Assembly (NCBI GenBank): GCA_020744225.1
Contig: JAGMWG010000020.1
Span: forward strand, 682,001-746,000
DNA from: Paraphoma chrysanthemicola
Taxonomy: Eukaryota; Ascomycota; Dothideomycetes; Pleosporales; Phaeosphaeriaceae
Reading direction: 5' to 3'
DNA: 64,000 bases
Shown here: in pieces, positions 1-9,572 of the stretch
How positions within the stretch are numbered: position 1 is the first letter of the stretch
Layout of the letters: each line of letters opens with the position of its first letter
Made by a program: the position numbers and the translations under genes
Notes under the pieces: model-generated
Told to the model about the DNA's origin: nothing
Databases searched by the model: none
What the model saw: only the letters and a program-made list of their open reading frames with translations

Positions 1-601
1 AGATTCCTGCTTAGCTGACAACACCACAGTTCGCCGCCAGCATGCACGCCAGTCCCGCCTCGGACAGCCTCGGTCGCACTAGAGGCTCAGTGCACATAAC
101 TGAGAAAGTGTCAGGCTATGCAGAGACGTACAAAGAGTGTATCCCAAGCGATTTGCTACGGCATCTCAGGTTGTGGCGCTCTTGTGCAGGTCTGTGGCTC
201 TACAGAGCGTGATCGACAATCAAGGACGCTAACGGCAAGCCGTACGGAAAAGCCCGCAAGCAGCTTAGCGGTATTATGTTACCGCTCATGTCCGTGTTAT
301 CATTCGACGTTGAAGCAAGGCGTGCCGAGTCATGCGGGAAAGCAACTGAGTACAACGAACGACTGTGGTCTTTAAGCGTTTCCAGGCATCCGCTGCAGCA
401 TACCAGACCTTCACAGCGGTATCGTTTGATGCTGACACCAGTCATGCCGAGTCACGTGGAATGACGACCCAATAAACGTAGCTTGATTACACAACTGCAC
501 TTAATTGTCAACAAAGACCAATTAAATTACTATCTCAGTTCGGTGATCAGACTTGGTACACACTAGAGCTCAAACGCTGTAATAATCTTCCTCCAAATCC
601 T
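1..601. other. Intergenic, no gene seen
   Basis: Only short overlapping ORFs on both strands without protein-like composition, splice structure or recognisable motifs. The last about 100 bases form the 3' flank of the Cys-rich gene on the minus strand. Confidence 0.6.
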
Positions 602-1501
602 TTATTGCTCAAGCACAGAAACAAGTACTCCGTTGCGAATCTCCGTTTTGATTGTAGGGTCTCGCTTTACCATCATACGCGCAAGTCGCCCTGCTGGATT
701 GGGGCACTGAGCATTTCCGGAAGGGGTGGTGCAGAAAAAGTCGTTTCCATTTTTCGTAGGACAACAGGACGCACGTGCACAGATAGCCAAGCCGGTACAG
801 TCGCTATCCTTGGTGCAAGGTTCCTGACAAAATCCAGTCCAACCAGACTGGCAAATATTCACGCCGCTTGCCTTTTGTACACAGTTGCAGAATGCGCCGG
901 GAGCGGCGTCTGGACAAGTGATGGTACTGCACCTGGGAATGGGACCTCGTCCCTGACAGTTTGATGGGGTGCAAGCTCCGGCGCTACAACGGTTGTTTGC
1001 AGGGCATTTTGCGCCGCAGCTGCCGCAATTGTCGCCATCGGTGTTCGTATTCACTACTTTCCCACCACAGCAAGTCTGTCCAGACGGAACGGCAACTCCA
1101 CAGGCACCACAGTTCAATGGATCCGTCAAAAGGTTTACTGCCTTGCCAGCGCAGCAGGTTTGCCCGGAAGAGATTTGATTATCGCATTTGCCGCAGTTTT
1201 TAGGATCGGTAGCAGTATTGATGCAAACAAGATGGCAGAGTTGCTTATTACTGTTGGTAGACAGAGGACCGCAGTCGTAACATGGTCCTCCGCCTTTGGC
1301 GGCCAGACTGGTACAGTCTTTACCAGGAGACAGGAAATTGGCAGCACACCACTGAGCGCATTTGGAGTTTCCTTGAGACAGGGCGGCCAAAGGGAGACCT
1401 TAAAAATGTTAATAAAACAATGCGGAACCTCAGAAATGGCCATGTCGAGGCGGGGGCTCACCAGCAACTAGCCAGATAAGTGGATAGGAGAGCCCAATCA
1501 T
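602..1501 (-). CDS. Secreted Cys-rich STIG1-like repeat protein
   Basis: Two exons: 1501-1462 and 1398-602, with a 63-bp intron (donor GTGAGC, acceptor TTTTTAAG). The ATG at 1501 is chosen because exon 1 supplies a hydrophobic leader (MIGLSYPLIWLVAGLPLAAL, completed across the splice), a good secretion signal. The mature part is packed with cysteines. At least two tandem units of about 31 residues carry the pattern SGQTCC-GK-VN-TD-NCG-CG, which resembles the STIG1-type Cys repeat known from plants and fungi. A second Cys-rich module (CTKDSDCTGLAICARASCC) follows near the C-terminus. Total about 278 residues. It probably acts outside the cell, perhaps in the wall or at a host surface; an enzymatic role is not suggested by any motif. 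The family label is from motif resemblance only. It is the only intact gene in the left 9 kb. Confidence 0.8.
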
Positions 1502-2902
1502 GTTGAATCGAATGGCAAATGGCTAGATTAACGGGGATTATGGTCTAAAAAGGGGATGTGATTTGTAAAACAGTAACACAGTCTACTAAAGGATCAGCGG
1601 CTTTATAGACTAACGATCCCCAGACTTCTCGTGGGCATTGATTCCCTTCATGAGGCGCCACAGATTCAAAACAGTTCGGCTCAGCTGAGGATTAATTCGG
1701 CGGCGATTTCCTTCTTTTCTTACAGTAGCTTACCACATACAGGATATAGGCACGTCGGATTCGATCCATGTTCTGTGGAGCGAGACTAACTAGGCCAAAA
1801 TAGGGTAAATTAAGTGGCTTCTAATGTAGTTTTAAAGCTTAGTTCAGCTAGAAGATGGCTGACCTCGCTCCACCACACAAGGATCCACACCGACTTGGCA
1901 ACGCCCCCTAGACCCTAGTTTTTGTTTTCACCGTGGAGCTGTCACTGACGGGGACTGGTGGCGTTCCTGGCGCTACAATATCAAGCGCTGGACTCGCTAG
2001 TAGGCATGTGCAAAAGCAGGAAACTCGGGCATCACAGTGCGATGGTGTAGGATTGGTCGCCTACTACAGACTATTCGGTGAAGATCAAAAAGCCTAAACC
2101 TAGAGGGCTGCATAGTATTGCCAAGGTCCACTTCGCGAAGGCGTCGAGAGTATTTACATGAAGCGTAACATCGTGGCCTCAAGTCATTAGTCACAGGCGC
2201 ATCGAGACGAACAAACTAACAAACTCTATTTATGTCACCGCCTGCAAGTTGCGGAATGCCATTTGCACGCTCAGCTGTCCTCCATACCGCTGGAACCAGG
2301 GTCGATATATTGCGTGCAGGTGAAGGGTTAAAAATGCCTGTATGGCGCGACTAGTCGGAATTGATACTGGAAGGGAGATCCTAAACCCACAAAACGTTCG
2401 TTCTGGGGAGCATTACTACGCATTCCGTGGAGAAAGGACTTTTTGCTTTGAAATGTGCCAAGTGTCAAAGAGATGCGGCTGAGATCTAGCTGCAGAATGC
2501 CTTACCTCTTCCAAGCAGCTACCGTAGCTGACCCAAGTTTCGGCCGTTTATTGCTTCAGCAGTTTTCATCGGTGAATAAAACGCCATCAATGGAAAGAGT
2601 GCTCGTCGTCTTTGGGAATCGTCGCAAATTCTTTTGTATTCCGACGTCCCACCGTCACAGTAGTTAGCAGAAATAATATTATCGCCGGAGCAAACATGTC
2701 AGTGCCTGTATGATGAAGCCTTGATTCCAGACGGGAAGGTTTTTTTGGTACTGGAGGTTCGGCTGGTCGGGCGGTGAGCCAGGTGAGCTGACAGTCTCGC
2801 CAAACCACCCACTCCCAGGCTAGGGCAGCCTAGGGAGCTAACTTAGTATTGGAGGTGCCGCTGACTGGGCACTGAGCCAGCTGAGCTCGCTAATCTCTTC
2901 AG
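1502..2902. other. Gene-poor spacer with degenerate repeat
   Basis: No convincing coding frame on either strand. It includes the promoter side of the Cys-rich gene and, toward its right end, an imperfect direct repeat (2747-2886) next to a transposon relic. Confidence 0.5.
2747..2886. repeat. Imperfect direct repeat, about 45 bp, spaced about 97 bp
   Basis: The stretch around 2747-2791 (ACTGGAGGTTCGGCTGG, then GAGCCAGGTGAGCT) recurs in diverged form around 2843-2886 (ATTGGAGGTGCCGCTGAC, then GAGCCAGCTGAGCT). It may be remains of a tandem or terminal repeat of a mobile element. Confidence 0.4.
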
Positions 2903-3439
2903 ATACGCTGCTTTGAGATTCCCCGCGCAGCTGCGACACCGCCGGACGAGCTGTTCTCTTTCATACGGCCGCAGCTAGACGCTTGGAAGGACCGCTTCGA
3001 TCAGCGCGCTGATCAGGTTAACGATCTGACCGCTGTTGGTCTCACCAGTCTGCTGTCCTATCTTAGAGAGGTTGTGCTCTAGGACTCAATTACGTTACGG
3101 CGGCACTTCCCAAGCCATCCAGTCTGAAATCACTCGGTATTTCAGCACAAGGAGTACGCAGTGTTCGCGCTGGAAGCCGAGTCATCGATGAACCTAGAGG
3201 CACCCCCTACTTGGCTCTCAATTCTGTACCAGGCTCTCCTTCTGCTGGCGGACCAGCTCCAGGCTCTAGACGTAAGGAATGAGCAGCAGGTCAAGGAGGT
3301 GAGTGGATCAATTAAGCGTCTAATTGAGCAGCAGTGCTCACAGTCTCTAGAGTTACAGCAGCTGCAGCTCCTCACCAGTGTGGATCTTGTATTTCGGGTA
3401 GAGCCAGCACAGCAGCAGGTAACTGCTACTACAAGATAG
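2903..3439 (+). pseudogene. Relic of a Crypton-like (Ndc10/GCR1_C-type) element protein
   Basis: One plus-strand frame stays readable for 179 codons but contains TAG near 3080 and TGA near 3124; CAG and TGG would be the simplest ancestral codons. The readable text has FEIPRAAATPPDELF, LLSYLREVVL, then HSVFQHKEYAVFA and a Gln-rich coiled coil. This order (end of a DNA-binding Ndc10-like domain, a helical block, then a coiled coil) resembles the C-terminal half of proteins of fungal Crypton tyrosine-recombinase elements. The N-terminal recombinase half is not visible upstream. The family call is by resemblance and moderate at best. Both stops are transitions of the kind RIP produces. Confidence 0.45.
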
Positions 3440-3494
3440 TGCCTCCAGCAAGTACGCCTTTGCTCAGACTAGCCTCATCGCTACACCTCTTGCC

Positions 3495-4125
3495 TCAACT
3501 ACCTAGTTTCATATTCTTAAATGCCTTCGTGATGTTTGTGATCGCTTCCTCAACAGGTAGTCTCTCCATTGAACTTGCTCCGTAGAATCCATGCACTCCC
3601 TTTGTCCTCGTAATCACGTATTCCGCATCTGCTGGTGTCGCGATGGGGCCGCCATGGCAGAGGACAATGATGTCGTCTTTGTGCTTTGATGTTTCGTCTC
3701 TGATGTCTTGGATCAGAACGACGCATTCGTCTGATGTCTTGGATCAGAACGACGCATTCGTCCAACGTCTTCGCTATACTTGCGCTGATACTCCTAGATG
3801 TTGTCAAGCTCATATGCGCAACAATGATATCAGCGTCTGCCTCTGCCATTATGCGAGCTTCGGTCACGTTGAAAACATATAGTGTCGTGAGCAAGTCCAT
3901 CCCTCGTGCTTGTCGGATAACCTCTACTTCAGCAACGTAACTCATCCCCGTCTCTTCAAGGTTATGCCTGAACGTTCCATCAATAAGTCCGACTGTGGGA
4001 AAGTTCTGAATGCCTGCAAATCCAAGGTCTTTCAACTGTTTCAGAAACCGCCCCATATCCCGAAATGGATCTGTGGCGCATACACCAGCTAGTACTGGCG
4101 TCTTCTTGACGGTACTATTGAACCT
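3495..4125 (-). pseudogene. Broken TIM-barrel (PEP-hydrolase-like / UPF0261 partner) gene fragment
   Basis: On the minus strand the text TPVLAGVCATDPFRDMGRFL, LGFAGIQNFPTVGLIDG, NLEETGMSYVAEVE, LLTTLYVFN and DADIIVAHMSLTT matches the C-terminal TIM-barrel domain found in proteins related to Tm-1-like/UPF0261 enzymes. At 3701-3762 a 31-bp direct duplication shifts the frame, so the open frame ends in unrelated residues. The proper frame resumes after the duplication, with IIVLCHGGPIATP and GFYGASSMERLP, and runs to a normal stop at 3495-3497. Upstream, an in-frame TAG at 4126-4128 ends the similarity, so the N-terminal half of the family is absent. This is a fragment from a formerly longer gene, now doubly inactivated. 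Catalytic function cannot be assigned beyond the fold. Confidence 0.7.
3701..3762. repeat. 31-bp perfect tandem duplication
   Basis: Two identical 31-base copies, 3701-3731 and 3732-3762, each starting TGATGTCTTGGATCAGAACG. The unit length is not a multiple of three and causes the frameshift in the TIM-barrel gene. Perfect identity of the copies suggests a recent event. Confidence 0.95.
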
Positions 4126-4449
4126 CTAGACAGTAAGCACTTGAAACAGCTACTCTAGTATTACGCTTATGCAGGTTTAGTCACCCTTGAGAATCGACGC
4201 GAACAACTCTAGCAGGCATTACATGCCATATATAACAACTTGCAAACGAACCAAGTCAAACAGCCTTCTAAGGACTTCAACGCTATTAGGAAACTCTATG
4301 TGTTTCTACAGGATGTACCTGATGAGCCATCACCTTTCGTGTCTTTAGTATCACAATTGAAAGACCTCAAAAGCTTCGCATGGCGCTTGTCGACCAGAAA
4401 TAACACTTATGCAGAAATCAAGAAGCAAATTCAAACCCTTGAAGCTTGA
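4111..4449 (+). pseudogene. Unrecognised protein fragment with two nonsense codons
   Basis: A single plus-strand frame of about 112 codons reads sensibly (IEPLDSKHLKQLL, YYAYAGLVTLENRREQL, QALHAIYNNLQTNQVKQPS, then FLQDVPDEPSPFVSLVSQL) and ends at a TGA at 4447-4449. It is interrupted by two TAG codons that would each be CAG after a single C-to-T reversion. Composition is helical and charged. I do not recognise the family. Its 5' edge overlaps the end of the minus-strand TIM-barrel fragment, so it is probably a rearranged remnant. Confidence 0.4.
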
Positions 4450-4512
4450 TTAGGACGTACATAGGGTGTTAGTATCTGCTACTCTTTAGTATGTAAAAAA
4501 AGTTCAAACATT

Positions 4513-4720
4513 GCTGGCCACTCAGGATGCGGCTGACCACTCAGGATGCGGTTGGCCTCTCAGAAGTCGGCTGGCCGCTCAGGATGTGGCCAGCCAAATC
4601 TTAGATGGCTGACCACCAAGGCTAAGGCCAGCCTCTTAGATGGGCTAGCCGCTCAGAGTGTGGCTAACCGCGAGAACTATGGCTAGCCGCTTAGGATTTG
4701 GCTGGCCGCTCAAGGCTGAC
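4513..4720. repeat. 19-bp minisatellite, about 11 degenerate copies
   Basis: The unit GCTGGCCGCTCAGGATGTG recurs every 19 bp (one unit is 17 bp). The first, second and fourth copies are nearly identical; the middle copies are diverged. It lies between two gene relics and has no coding frame. Confidence 0.9.
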
Positions 4721-5230
4721 TTTTAAGAATGTCTGCAATGCGGTCTTATCAATAATGTAAGATACTAATCCTTAATTGTACTAGCCTAGCCAGCACGAGA
4801 AATTTTGCTTCTTGTGCTAGTCACACTAGGCCAAAAGAACTTTTCCAGGAAGGGTAACTAAGTTACTAACTTAATTAAGTTAGGCTTTCGCCTCAGAACA
4901 TGATCCACGTAGCAACCAGCTGTACATAGATTTCCAGGACTTTAAGTCCGCCAAAACTAACTCAGTGTTGCAGCGAGTTCAACCAGTAGCGCGCATACCT
5001 ATTCTATAGTGTAGTCTTCGTGGCACAGCTAGTGCGCCATGCGACCACGTAGTTACCTAACCTTCACGACATCTTGATGAGAAGGACGCCCGGAAGGAAG
5101 CGCATCCATCTAAAGGTATTATAGCAGAACGTTGCGCTAGATAAGACGTGTTGCTACGAGGATTTGTAAAAAAAGCCGTATCGGGCTGCTTTGACAGCTA
5201 GAAGTGAGAACGAATAGCTGTACGCGTAGC
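4721..5230. other. Spacer between relics
   Basis: A/T-leaning sequence with no open frame of note and no recognisable motif. Confidence 0.5.
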
Positions 5231-6852
5231 TTACTCGTCCACCCAGTCCGAGAACTCTTCTTCTGAAGAAATGCAACATACTCCACAGAAACCCATGCCT
5301 TCCCCTTCATGGCTCGTAGCGGTGATGGAGGCGACTAGTGAGGACGCAGTTGGTCGAAGTTGCTGCTCTGTCGAGAGCATTCGTTGTATCCAACTGAAGG
5401 TCCGGTTGTCAAACAGATCCCCAACTGCTTCTAGCTCTGCAATAAACTCTAACAAAGCAGCAGGGTTCGTGCGGATAAACGCCTGTTGTGATCCATGCTA
5501 CCTAAAGAACTCATCCATGTACTAAGTAGTCCTGCCCTTAAGAACCACAATCATCTCCATAAACACAACACCTAGGCTCCAGATATCAGACGCTGTGTTC
5601 CGAGGCTGATACTGAGCGACCTCAGGCGCGCAGTATCTAGGAGTCATTCCGTTCACCATGCTCATCGTGGTGCTGCCGCTCGCGTCTACGAAGTCAAGAG
5701 ACAAGCCAAAGTCCACAAACAAGACCTTTCTACCCTTAACAAGGATGTTGCCCAGCTTGATATCTTTATGTCGAACTTTCTACCTATGTAGAAACTTAAG
5801 TGCTATAGCTAGGCAGCCGAAGAAGGTTCGCAGCTCCAGAAGATTAGAGTAGTTAGCGCGCTTTAAGTACACGCTTAGATCCATCTCAGCGACAGGAGAC
5901 ATAATCAGGCTAATGTACTTCGGGTCCGTATAGCTCCCGATGAACTCGACGATGTAGTAGTGCTTTTAGCGTTTCAGCACTTAAATCTCAGCGATAAACT
6001 GCTTCGTGTCTTCTAACCTTCGTCCTCTAAAGGCAGCACTCTTAAGCACTCGTTTTCTTGCATACTCTTTAAAGCTAATTAGACTCAAGACCTTGTTAAC
6101 TGTCCAAACCCACTATTTCCCAGAACTTCTTTCAACTTAAAAGGAAGCGGCTCTCCTTGCCTAAAGTAGCAGTGCTGTCCGTTATCGCCTTTTTCTAGGC
6201 TTATTAATTTTGTCAACACGAGCCTCTAGGCATCAAAAAAAGCAGTACAGACACTTAGACATAAGCAATGCAGCAGACTTCGTTCGGTGATACGAAACCA
6301 GTAATCAGAGAAGCCGACATTAATAAGATCATTAAGAAGGTTTAACTAACCAATAGTCCAAAGAACTATATATGTCCGCGGCACCCTGCTCTATTACGGA
6401 CTAGAGCGCTTTAACAGCAACAATATTTCTGCGATGTCAGAGTCAGTGTACGACTCCCTATCGTTTTTACCGTCTTGAAAAAAGCTAGTCAGCCAATCTA
6501 CTGGGGTGCTCTGTGTTATAGTACTAATTAATAAGAGTAAAGAGAGCTTTAGCTGCAAATCTTGTAATAACCGTGTAGTAGCAAGTGTATCCTCATGGTC
6601 GCTGCTAAGCTTCTTCTCTCGCCTGTCTACTGCTTGTCAGAGCAGCCTCTCAGCCTTGCTGTACTTCTCCTACTTGTATAGTGTACATCCTAGCATGTAC
6701 TTGCTCTTAAGCGTGTCTACATAGTCGCTGCCGAGCTTCTTTTCTAGCACGTCTGCTGCTTATTAGAGCAGCCTCTCAGCCTCGCTGTACTTCTTCTGAT
6801 TGTAGAGTGTCATTCCTAGTTCGAAGTCTGTTTCTTTTTGCGATCTAGACAT
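5231..6852 (-). pseudogene. TPR-protein kinase pseudogene with RIP-like nonsense mutations
   Basis: From an ATG at 6852 the minus strand gives a long protein-like frame. Two kinesin-light-chain-style TPR units come first (TLYNQKKYSEAERLL, LYKQ-type EKYSKAERLL, KKLGSDYVDTLKSKY). A middle region follows (VPRTYIVLWTIGQL-like, VGFSDYWFRITERSLLHCL), then a protein kinase domain: FKLKEVLGNSGFGQ loop, RHKDIKLGNIL catalytic loop, VDFGLSLDF (DFG) and TPRYCAPE (APE) followed by SDIWSLGVVFMEM. The frame is broken by about a dozen stops, almost all TAG or TAA where CAG/CAA is expected, plus one single-base deletion near 6110 just after the glycine loop. The C-terminus ends at a normal stop near 5231. Architecture and lengths suggest a once-functional TPR-kinase of about 540 residues. 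No intron is needed. Confidence 0.75.
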
Positions 6853-9572
6853 TAAGAGCATTCTACTACTCTACTTATAATATGTCTACTTGTGGCTAGT
6901 GTTGCGAATTAATATGTATACGTAGTAGTAACGGCAGGGGGCAGTAGTGTAGGAGGCAAAATGTGCTAACACTAACATCCCCTAGCTTTGCTAAGCCTAA
7001 GGTATATTACATCTTTTGTTTGCAGTGAAGCTATTCGTGTTAGCCGTTCGCTCGTCAATTCCTGTTAGTAGAAACTATGTTAAGTTAAGAGACGCGTTGA
7101 AACTGAGTCTAGGAAGTGTCGTCTAGAAAGAACACTTCCTAGATTTCAAGCTCACTAGAGTTTTAATACCTGCCTTTTGTTTTCGCAGTTTCTTAGTAGT
7201 CTTTGCAGATTGTTTTGTTTATCTCAGGGGGCAAAGAATTTATGTTGTAGTTTAATCAGCTACGAAGCAAGAGCGGCTAAGTTGCAGCGTTAGACTAGGA
7301 TCGGCGCTCAGATGCGGAGGTATGTTCTTCCGCGGCTCTTATACTAATCTTACTTTATCGCTCCTTTACGCTGCTTTTGCGCTTATCACGCTTCGCCACC
7401 AGCTGCAGGAAAGGCAGCCGACCCGCACCAGCCACACCCTTGCGCCAGAGGCGACGTTTTCTATATATAGCTGAAGAGAAGAGAGCTGTATACAGCTCTT
7501 AGATAGTGTAGTGCCTTGCCATACATGACCACCATTACAGCTCTGCTAGTACTCATCCCTTACAAACATTAACAATCCTAAACTCCTTACGACCCTCAAA
7601 TGTCGAACTAGAGCACCTCTCTCCAGCCGTAGAGATTGCAGTGCTCATGTAATAAGTCGCTAGTTGTCTAGCCGTATGACAGCTGTATCGCCAAAACATA
7701 TGCGCTTGTAACAACCGCGTTTTGCTAGTAGCGCTTGGTTGAACCCACTTGTCAAAGCGCAGGCTTTGATTTCCAGGCCCGCCGCGCTCTATTTTATCTT
7801 ACATTCTTCCTGTCACATTGTATTTCCCTTCAACAATCCAAGACTAGAGCTCGCTGCGGCTTAGTCTAGAAATCAGCGCCGGTAGACTCGAGAAGCGTAA
7901 GAACGTGGTGGGCTTAATAAGGTCTTTCGTTTAGTCAGCAGAGAGAACAACAGCGGGTTCTAGAGCCTAAGGGCGTCGTAATGAGATATGTCTACGTTAC
8001 AAAGTAGGCGTCGCTGTGCGTTAGACCGCGTCTTGAAATATACAAGATAGCTGGTTTCGACGCTAGAAACGCGTTGGCTGGACTAACGAGCGCCGTGGCC
8101 TACAGAAGCCAGCGACGCAGTCGTTCGGTGTATCGCATGCCACTAACTATCACGTGAGCCGTGCAGGGCTGCTAAACACAAGTCAGCTCTAGCTATTGCG
8201 GGCTTTGATAATAACGCTGTTAAATTACGGCTAGGCCTCTTCTATACAGTAGGAATGCAGGTTCTTGCTTAGCAGTCCTGCTCGATGCAACAGATCAGTA
8301 CCGCAACGCAACCAGCCTATCAAACACAGCATTTTGCTTGAACTACGATCTTTCTACAGCGCTCTATAAAGTGACAGGTTTTTAGACAGATGCACAATAC
8401 TTAAAGTGCGTCCAAGGTAGTCTAAGAAAGCAGAGTTAGGTAGCTTAGCAGCAAATATAGTATTGCAAGGTAAGAAAGATGCCCACAACAAGTAAAGATA
8501 GTATACGGAAAGATAAGGAGGTAAGGTGTCTGTTCCAAGGTTATCCACGCTATGCAACAGATTTTAGCGTTGTTATAGTGGAGAGTGCTGCTGGCGTTCC
8601 GCTACGGCGGGTTTTCCGTTACGAAGGGATGGACGTTAACCCTACTTACCACTCCATCCATAGCTTCACACACACTCATCCCGCCTTCAATCCTCGTCTT
8701 CCAGGAACTCCTTCCACCATCTTCCTAACCCCTCTCCCTCCCTCCGAAAAGCAAAAAAGCACCAAAACCTCCACCATATTCCTCGGCGGATTCATTGCGC
8801 CAATATTCGACACTTTCATCATACAATGTACTTCACCTGCGTACATTACAAATTGCTCTTTTTCCTATCTTCGGGCTCCCATTGTTGTTGGGCAGTTTTA
8901 ATTCAGTTTGCATGCACATTCGAAAGTACATTTTAACATAGATCTACATACACCATCCGACTAAATGATGACAGCCCTGGTTCAAATATCCGTCAAACTA
9001 GCGTACGTTAATTGAGCATGGCGCTATGATAGCGCTGGGGACATGAGCATGGTTGTGATATTTGCATTTTTTTGTGCCTGAGAACGGGGATACGGATTCT
9101 TAAGGGTGACGATACAGCGGGGTGGAGCGATGATGCGTACCAGGTTTGGAGGAAGAAATGTACATGTGCGCGGCACTGCGAGGGAACCGACATATCCCAA
9201 GATGTATCGTAAATACAAAGCATCACGGAATGGAAATCACCAAATACACGGTTTCAATCGTTGCTTCCATTCATGTTTGCTCTCACCATGGCTAAAAGCA
9301 TGCCACGCTGCATGTCCCAACCAAAGCACCATCTAGTCCCCTCACCCATATCCACATGCTACCACGCCAAATCAATCTTCCTTCTGTCTAATCTGCTACC
9401 AGACAGAAGATTCCGTAAACTATGCCATGAGGGGGGAGACGATGTGACAAAGGAAATATCAAGATCCAGAGGTGCAACTACAAATGAGAACTCTCGGTCA
9501 AAGGAAACGCCGTCGTGGTCATGCACAAGTCATTGCCATCGTCTACCAGTCTTTAGTGAGCGACGATGATTG
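6853..9572. other. Gene-poor A/T-leaning region
   Basis: No frame with convincing protein composition over 2.7 kb; short ORFs (for example around 8354-8901) lack motifs and codon structure. Probably old, mutated repeats. The right end (about 9000-9572) is the 3' flank of the kinase gene. Confidence 0.5.
7482..7499. repeat. 18-bp perfect palindrome
   Basis: AGAGCTGTATACAGCTCT is its own reverse complement. It sits just after a TATATATA-like run in a non-coding stretch; significance unknown. Confidence 0.7.

Noticed and set aside
8354..8901. Opposing ORFs near 8.4-8.9 kb
   Set aside because: Low-complexity translation, no family signature and both strands open; treated as non-coding.
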